Shown here: positions 7,247-10,203 of the stretch, in pieces
Layout: each line of letters starts with the position of its first letter
Position numbering within the stretch: position 1 is the stretch's first letter
Assembly (NCBI GenBank): GCA_036381895.1
Contig: DASVBY010000116.1
Location: 1 to 10,203, forward strand
From: JACQFZ01 sp036381895
Lineage (GTDB): Bacteria; Pseudomonadota; Gammaproteobacteria; Acidiferrobacterales; Sulfurifustaceae
Length of the DNA stretch: 10,203 bases
Direction: 5' to 3'
Program-made: the position numbers and the translations under genes
The notes under the pieces: model-generated
Databases searched by the model: none
The model's input: only the letters and a program-made list of their open reading frames with translations
What the model was told of the DNA's origin: nothing

Positions 7247-7321
7247 TGGGGTGTCGCCAAGCGGTAAGGCACCGGATTTTGATTCCGGCATTCCCAGGTT
7301 CGAATCCTGGCACCCCAACCA
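7247..7321 (+). tRNA. tRNA-Gln, anticodon UUG
   Basis: A complete 75-nt cloverleaf with encoded CCA. The acceptor stem TGGGGTG (7247-7253) pairs with CACCCCA (7311-7317), then discriminator A7318 and CCA (7319-7321). The anticodon stem CCGGA/TCCGG (7272-7276/7284-7288) encloses the loop TTTTGAT, with anticodon TTG at 7279-7281, which reads CAA and, by wobble, CAG. The T stem CCAGG/CCTGG encloses TTCGAAT. The T1-A72 closing pair is typical of bacterial tRNA-Gln. It lies between ispE and prs, as I recall for Pseudomonas, and is probably cut from the polycistronic transcript. Confidence 0.98.
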
Positions 7322-7372
7322 GTTCGAGCACGACAACATTCAACTACCGGTTTCAGTACTAAAGGGGAGCGT

Positions 7373-8323
7373 ATGCCGACGGACAACATGGCCGTCTTCA
7401 GCGGGAACGCCAACCCGGGGCTAGCGGAGCTCGTCGTCCGCCATCTGGGGCTCCCGCTCGGCAAGGCCGTGGTCGGCCGTTTCTCCGACGGCGAAGTGAT
7501 GGTCGAGATCATGGAGCACGTGCGCGGCAAGGACGTGTTCGTGCTGCAGTCGACCTGTGCGCCGAGCAACGACAACCTGATGGAGCTGCTGGTGATGATC
7601 GACGCGATGAAGCGCTCCTCCGCGCGTCGCATCACCGCGGTCATTCCATACTATGGATACGCGCGGCAGGACCGGCGCCCGCGCACGGCGCGGGTCGCGA
7701 TCACGGCCAAGCTCGTCGCCGACATGATTACGGTGGCCGGCGCCGACCGGGTGCTCACCGTCGATCTGCATGCCGACCAGATCCAGGGGTTCTTCAATAT
7801 CCCGACCGACAACATCTACGCCTCGCCGATCCTGCTCGGCGACATATGGCGCCAGGAGTACGAAGACGTGCTGGTGGTGTCGCCGGACGTGGGCGGTGTG
7901 GTGCGCGCGCGCGCGATGGCGAAGCACCTCGAGGCCGATCTCGCGATCATCGACAAGCGCCGCCCGCGGCCGAACGAAGCCAAAGTCATGAACATCATCG
8001 GCGAAGTCGAGGGCCGCGTGTGCGTGCTCATGGACGACATCGTCGATACGGCCGGGACGCTGTGCGAAGCCGCGGCCGCGCTCAAGGCGCACGGTGCGCG
8101 CAAAGTGCTCGCCTACTGCACGCACCCGGTGCTCTCGGGCAACGCGGTCGAGCGCATCGAGAACTCGCAGCTCGACGAGCTCGTCGTCACCGACACGATC
8201 CCGCTGCGCCCGGACGCCGCCGCGTGCCGGCGCATCCGTCAGCTCAGCATCGCGGAGCTGCTCGCCGAGTCGATGCGCCGCGTGGCGGAGGACGACTCGA
8301 TCAGCTCGCTGTTCATGGAGTAG
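7373..8323 (+). CDS. prs: Ribose-phosphate pyrophosphokinase (PRPP synthetase)
   Basis: Makes phosphoribosyl pyrophosphate from ribose-5-phosphate and ATP, the precursor for purines, pyrimidines, histidine, tryptophan and NAD. The 316-aa protein matches E. coli Prs (315) throughout. Motifs are VFSGNANPGLA at the N-terminus, GRFSDGEV, STCAPSNDNLMEL, the ATP-loop region YYGYARQDRRPR, the metal/ATP-binding DLHADQIQGFF, SPDVGGVVRARA, KRRPRPNEA, and the PRPP-binding loop DDIVDTAGT (221-229). I chose the ATG at 7373 because AAGGGGAG (7362-7369) lies just in front of it. The next in-frame ATG (7388, residue 6) would be 18 nt from that site. The 51-bp gap after the tRNA shows no terminator or clear promoter. 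Stem-loops directly follow the stop codon. Confidence 0.98.
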   Translation: MPTDNMAVFSGNANPGLAELVVRHLGLPLGKAVVGRFSDGEVMVEIMEHVRGKDVFVLQSTCAPSNDNLMELLVMIDAMKRSSARRITAVIPYYGYARQDRRPRTARVAITAKLVADMITVAGADRVLTVDLHADQIQGFFNIPTDNIYASPILLGDIWRQEYEDVLVVSPDVGGVVRARAMAKHLEADLAIIDKRRPRPNEAKVMNIIGEVEGRVCVLMDDIVDTAGTLCEAAAALKAHGARKVLAYCTHPVLSGNAVERIENSQLDELVVTDTIPLRPDAAACRRIRQLSIAELLAESMRRVAEDDSISSLFME

Positions 8324-8369
8324 GCGCCGCGCCGGTTTCATCCGCTGGGCCGGATCGGCGCAGCGGCGC
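8324..8369 (+). other. Bulged stem-loop directly after the prs stop codon
   Basis: GCGCC (8324-8328) pairs with GGCGC (8365-8369) and GCGCC (8329-8333) with GGCGC (8357-8361), leaving a 3-nt AGC bulge on the 3' arm. An inner helix ATCCG/CGGAT (8340-8344/8351-8355) closes a 6-nt loop. No U tract follows, so it is not a standard intrinsic terminator. It could protect the prs mRNA 3' end, mark a processing site, or form part of the rplY leader. Confidence 0.5.
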
Positions 8370-8376
8370 GAAAGGC

Positions 8377-8398
8377 CCGGTTCTGGTCGCGGAACCGG
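8377..8398 (+). other. Second hairpin in the rplY leader
   Basis: A perfect 7-bp stem CCGGTTC/GAACCGG (8377-8383/8392-8398) with an 8-nt loop lies 16 nt before the rplY ribosome-binding site. The sequence after it is not a U tract. It may be part of a regulatory or processing leader for the ribosomal protein gene. The pairing is clear, while the function is guesswork. Confidence 0.4.
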
Positions 8399-8414
8399 AC
8401 TGCTTTCACTCATC

Positions 8415-8420
8415 GAGGAG
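8415..8420 (+). promoter_or_regulatory. Ribosome-binding site of rplY
   Basis: GAGGAG lies 6 nt before the ATG at 8427 and immediately abuts another in-frame ATG at 8421. The spacing therefore selects 8427 (MATKFEV) over 8421 (MHMATKF). It is the best Shine-Dalgarno in the window, as expected for a highly expressed ribosomal protein. Confidence 0.85.
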
Positions 8421-8426
8421 ATGCAC

Positions 8427-9119
8427 ATGGCAACCAAGTTCGAAGTTACTGCAGAGCCGCGTACGGCGAAGGGCACGGGTGCGAGCCGCCGCCTTCGCCG
8501 CGCCGGCAAGGTCCCCGGGATCGTCTACGGCGGCGGCAAGGAGCCGACGCCGGTAGCGTTCGATCACGGCGCGATGCTGCGCCTGCTCAATCAGGAGGCG
8601 TTTCACACCTCCATCCTGACGCTGCACCTCGACGGCGCCACCGACCAGGCGGTGCTGCGCGACTACCAGATGCACCCGGTCAAGCCGCAGGTGCTGCACG
8701 TCGACCTGCAGCGCATCAGCGCCACCGAGAAGATCCACATGAGCGTACCGCTGCATTTCGTGGGCCAGGACGTGGCGCCGGGCGTCAAGCAGGAAGGCGG
8801 GGTGATCACGCACCTCATCACCGAGGTGGACGTGACCTGTCTGCCGCATCAGCTGCCCGAGTACCTCGAAGTCGACGTGTCGAACGTGCACCTGAACCAG
8901 TCGGTGCACTTGTCGGACATCAAGCTGCCGGAGGGCGTGCAGATCACGCAGCTCGCCCACGGCGGCGACGATCTCGCGGTTGTTACCATTACTCCGGTGC
9001 ACGTGGAGGAGGAGGCGCCCGCGGCCGAAGCGGTGCCGGCCGCGGAAGCGGCACCGGCGGCCGGTGCGCCCGCCGCCGGCGGCGCTACGGAAGCGAAGAA
9101 GCCCGAAGGCAAGAAGTAG
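8427..9119 (+). CDS. rplY: Ribosomal protein L25, long CTC-type form
   Basis: Binds 5S rRNA in the central protuberance of the large ribosomal subunit. The 230-aa protein has the N-terminal L25 domain (about 1-95) with RTAKGTGASRRLRRAGKVPGIVYGG and the DYQMHPVKPQVLHVDLQRI segment. A C-terminal CTC/TL5-type beta domain follows (about 96-185), with VPLHFVGQDVAPGVKQEGG and LEVDVSNVHLNQSVHLSDIKLP. The E. coli protein has only the first domain (about 94 aa), while most other proteobacteria carry this long form. The last 45 or so residues are an Ala/Pro/Glu-rich tail ending in lysines (EAKKPEGKK), probably disordered. The start is fixed by GAGGAG at 8415-8420. The stop is 15 bp before pth. Confidence 0.97.
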   Translation: MATKFEVTAEPRTAKGTGASRRLRRAGKVPGIVYGGGKEPTPVAFDHGAMLRLLNQEAFHTSILTLHLDGATDQAVLRDYQMHPVKPQVLHVDLQRISATEKIHMSVPLHFVGQDVAPGVKQEGGVITHLITEVDVTCLPHQLPEYLEVDVSNVHLNQSVHLSDIKLPEGVQITQLAHGGDDLAVVTITPVHVEEEAPAAEAVPAAEAAPAAGAPAAGGATEAKKPEGKK

Positions 9120-9134
9120 CGCCGGGAAGCGGGG

Positions 9135-9719
9135 GTGGATCCCGGCATCGCGCTCATCGCCGGGCTCGGCAATCCCGGCCCGGAATACGCCGATACCCGG
9201 CACAACGCCGGGTTCCGCTTCCTCGCGGCGGTGGCGCAGCGCAAGGGCGCGGCGCTGCGCCGCGAGTCGCGCTTCAGCGCGGACGTCGCCCGCGCCAGCA
9301 TCGCGGCGCGCGACGTGTGGCTGCTCGCACCGATGACGTTCATGAACCATAGCGGCGACGCCGTCGCCCGCTTCGCCCAGTACCACAAAATTCCCGCGGC
9401 GCAGATCCTGGTGGCCTACGACGAGCTCGACTTGCCCCCCGGGGTGTTGCGGCTGAAGTTCGGCGGCGGCGACGCGGGTCACAACGGCTTGCACGATGTG
9501 ATCGCGAAGCTCGGGACGCCGCAGTTCCTGCGGCTGCGCATCGGGATCGGCCGCCCGCCGAGCGCCGGCCAGGGGGCCGCGTACGTGCTGCGCAAGGCGC
9601 CGCCGGCGGAGCAGGCCTTGATCGACGCAGCGATCGAGCGGGCCTGCGAGCACCTGGACGAGATCGTGTCGGGCCAGTACCAGCGGGCGATGAACGCGCT
9701 GCACGCGCGCGGGTCCTAG
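9135..9719 (+). CDS. pth: Peptidyl-tRNA hydrolase
   Basis: Cleaves peptidyl-tRNAs that drop off the ribosome and so recycles tRNA. The 194-aa product equals the E. coli length. All known active-site residues are present, shifted by three: Asn13 in GLGNPG, catalytic His23 in TRHNAG, Asn71 in PMTFMNHSG, Asp96 in AYDELD, and His116-Asn117 in GGDAGHNGL. Translation starts at GTG (9135), 15 nt after rplY, with only a G-run as a possible ribosome-binding site. No in-frame ATG lies upstream in the gap before conserved sequence begins at residue 4. rplY-pth-ychF is a common order, and the product clears translation debris alongside the ribosomal and ribosome-linked neighbours. Confidence 0.97.
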   Translation: MDPGIALIAGLGNPGPEYADTRHNAGFRFLAAVAQRKGAALRRESRFSADVARASIAARDVWLLAPMTFMNHSGDAVARFAQYHKIPAAQILVAYDELDLPPGVLRLKFGGGDAGHNGLHDVIAKLGTPQFLRLRIGIGRPPSAGQGAAYVLRKAPPAEQALIDAAIERACEHLDEIVSGQYQRAMNALHARGS

Positions 9720-9746
9720 AGAGTCAGAGCAGACGTTTCGCGAGCC

Positions 9747-10203
9747 ATGGGATTCAAGTGCGGCATCGTCGGGCTGCCCAACGTCGGCAAGTCGACCCTC
9801 TTCAACGCGCTCACCAAGGCCGGCATCGCCGCCGAGAACTACCCCTTCTGCACGATCGAGCCGAACGTGGGCGTGGTGCCCGTGCCCGACGAGAGGCTCG
9901 AGAAGCTGGCGGCGATCTACGGCTCCAAGCGGATCGTCCCGACCACGCTGGAGTTCGTGGACATCGCGGGGCTGGTGAAGGGCGCCTCCAAGGGCGAGGG
10001 TCTCGGCAACCAGTTCCTGGCCCACATCCGCCAGGTGGACGCCATCGCCCACGTGCTCCGCTGCTTCGAGGATCCCAACGTGGTCCACGTGGAGGGCTCG
10101 GTGGACCCCGCCCGCGACGCCGCGGTGATCGACACCGAGCTCGCGCTCAAGGACCTGGAGTCGGTGGAGAAGCGGCTGCAGAAGGCGCAAAAGGACGCCA
10201 AGG
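9747..10203 (+). CDS. ychF: Ribosome-binding ATPase YchF (OLA1 family), N-terminal 152 codons
   Basis: YchF is an Obg-related P-loop protein that prefers ATP to GTP, binds ribosomes and takes part in stress responses. The frame opens at ATG 9747 (MGFKCGIVGLPNVGKSTLF) and runs off the right edge. It shows the G1 loop GLPNVGKS (9-16), the family-specific NYPFCTIEPNVGVVPVPD, the G3 motif DIAG (72-75) followed by Leu where Ras-like GTPases have catalytic Gln, and KGASKGEGLGNQFLAHIR. The NxxE specificity motif and the TGS domain lie beyond the window (full length about 363). The start is 27 nt after pth with weak Shine-Dalgarno pairing. The stretch VEGSVDPARDAAVIDTEL and the following basic helix look less like the gammaproteobacterial proteins I remember. 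Confidence 0.96.
   Translation, partial: MGFKCGIVGLPNVGKSTLFNALTKAGIAAENYPFCTIEPNVGVVPVPDERLEKLAAIYGSKRIVPTTLEFVDIAGLVKGASKGEGLGNQFLAHIRQVDAIAHVLRCFEDPNVVHVEGSVDPARDAAVIDTELALKDLESVEKRLQKAQKDAK

Noticed and set aside
8406..10190. 594-codon open frame on the minus strand opposite rplY, pth and ychF
   Set aside because: It spans three well-identified genes in antisense and is rich in His, Arg, Val and Leu from reversed codons. Nothing supports translation.

Overview
The window is GC-rich chromosomal DNA from a bacterium of the Pseudomonadota, most likely Gammaproteobacteria and possibly Betaproteobacteria. The evidence is two LolB-pathway style lipoproteins with clear lipoboxes, a glutamyl-tRNA reductase of exactly the E. 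coli length (418 aa), and a gene order that, from memory, matches the Pseudomonas aeruginosa block PA4665-PA4673: prfA-hemA divergent from a TPR lipoprotein gene, then lolB-ispE-tRNA-Gln-prs-rplY-pth-ychF. No mobile element, CRISPR array, phage gene or integration site is visible. The species cannot be named from the sequence alone.

Left arm, minus strand, 1-3819. A cstA-like membrane protein gene (2104-3819) is followed by hemA (767-2023) and a 3'-truncated prfA (763 to the left edge). hemA has its own well-formed sigma-70 type promoter in the 80-bp gap behind the cstA-like gene. prfA starts with GTG only 3 nt after the hemA stop, so the two are probably translationally coupled. The cstA-like gene is the one element that departs from the remembered Pseudomonas order, where hemA and the TPR gene are direct divergent neighbours. 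It is also a divergent family member in which several hallmark CstA motifs have changed.

Right arm, plus strand, 3962-10203. In order: an outer-membrane TPR lipoprotein resembling LbcA (the CtpA protease partner of P. aeruginosa), lolB (outer-membrane lipoprotein receptor), ispE (isoprenoid precursor kinase, overlapping lolB by 4 bp), a tRNA-Gln with anticodon UUG, prs (PRPP synthetase), rplY (ribosomal protein L25/CTC), pth (peptidyl-tRNA hydrolase) and the first 152 codons of ychF. Gaps are short, so the arm looks like one long transcription unit with internal control points. These are a near-consensus promoter inside ispE, a long stem-loop between ispE and the tRNA, and two stem-loops between prs and rplY.

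Functionally the genes join tRNA and translation housekeeping (prfA, hemA using glutamyl-tRNA, tRNA-Gln, rplY, pth, ychF), metabolite supply (ispE, prs) and lipoprotein export (the LbcA-like protein and LolB, which would insert it). I found no convincing new multi-gene system. The items most worth following up are the divergent CstA-like transporter and the ispE-internal promoter with the ispE/tRNA stem-loop.
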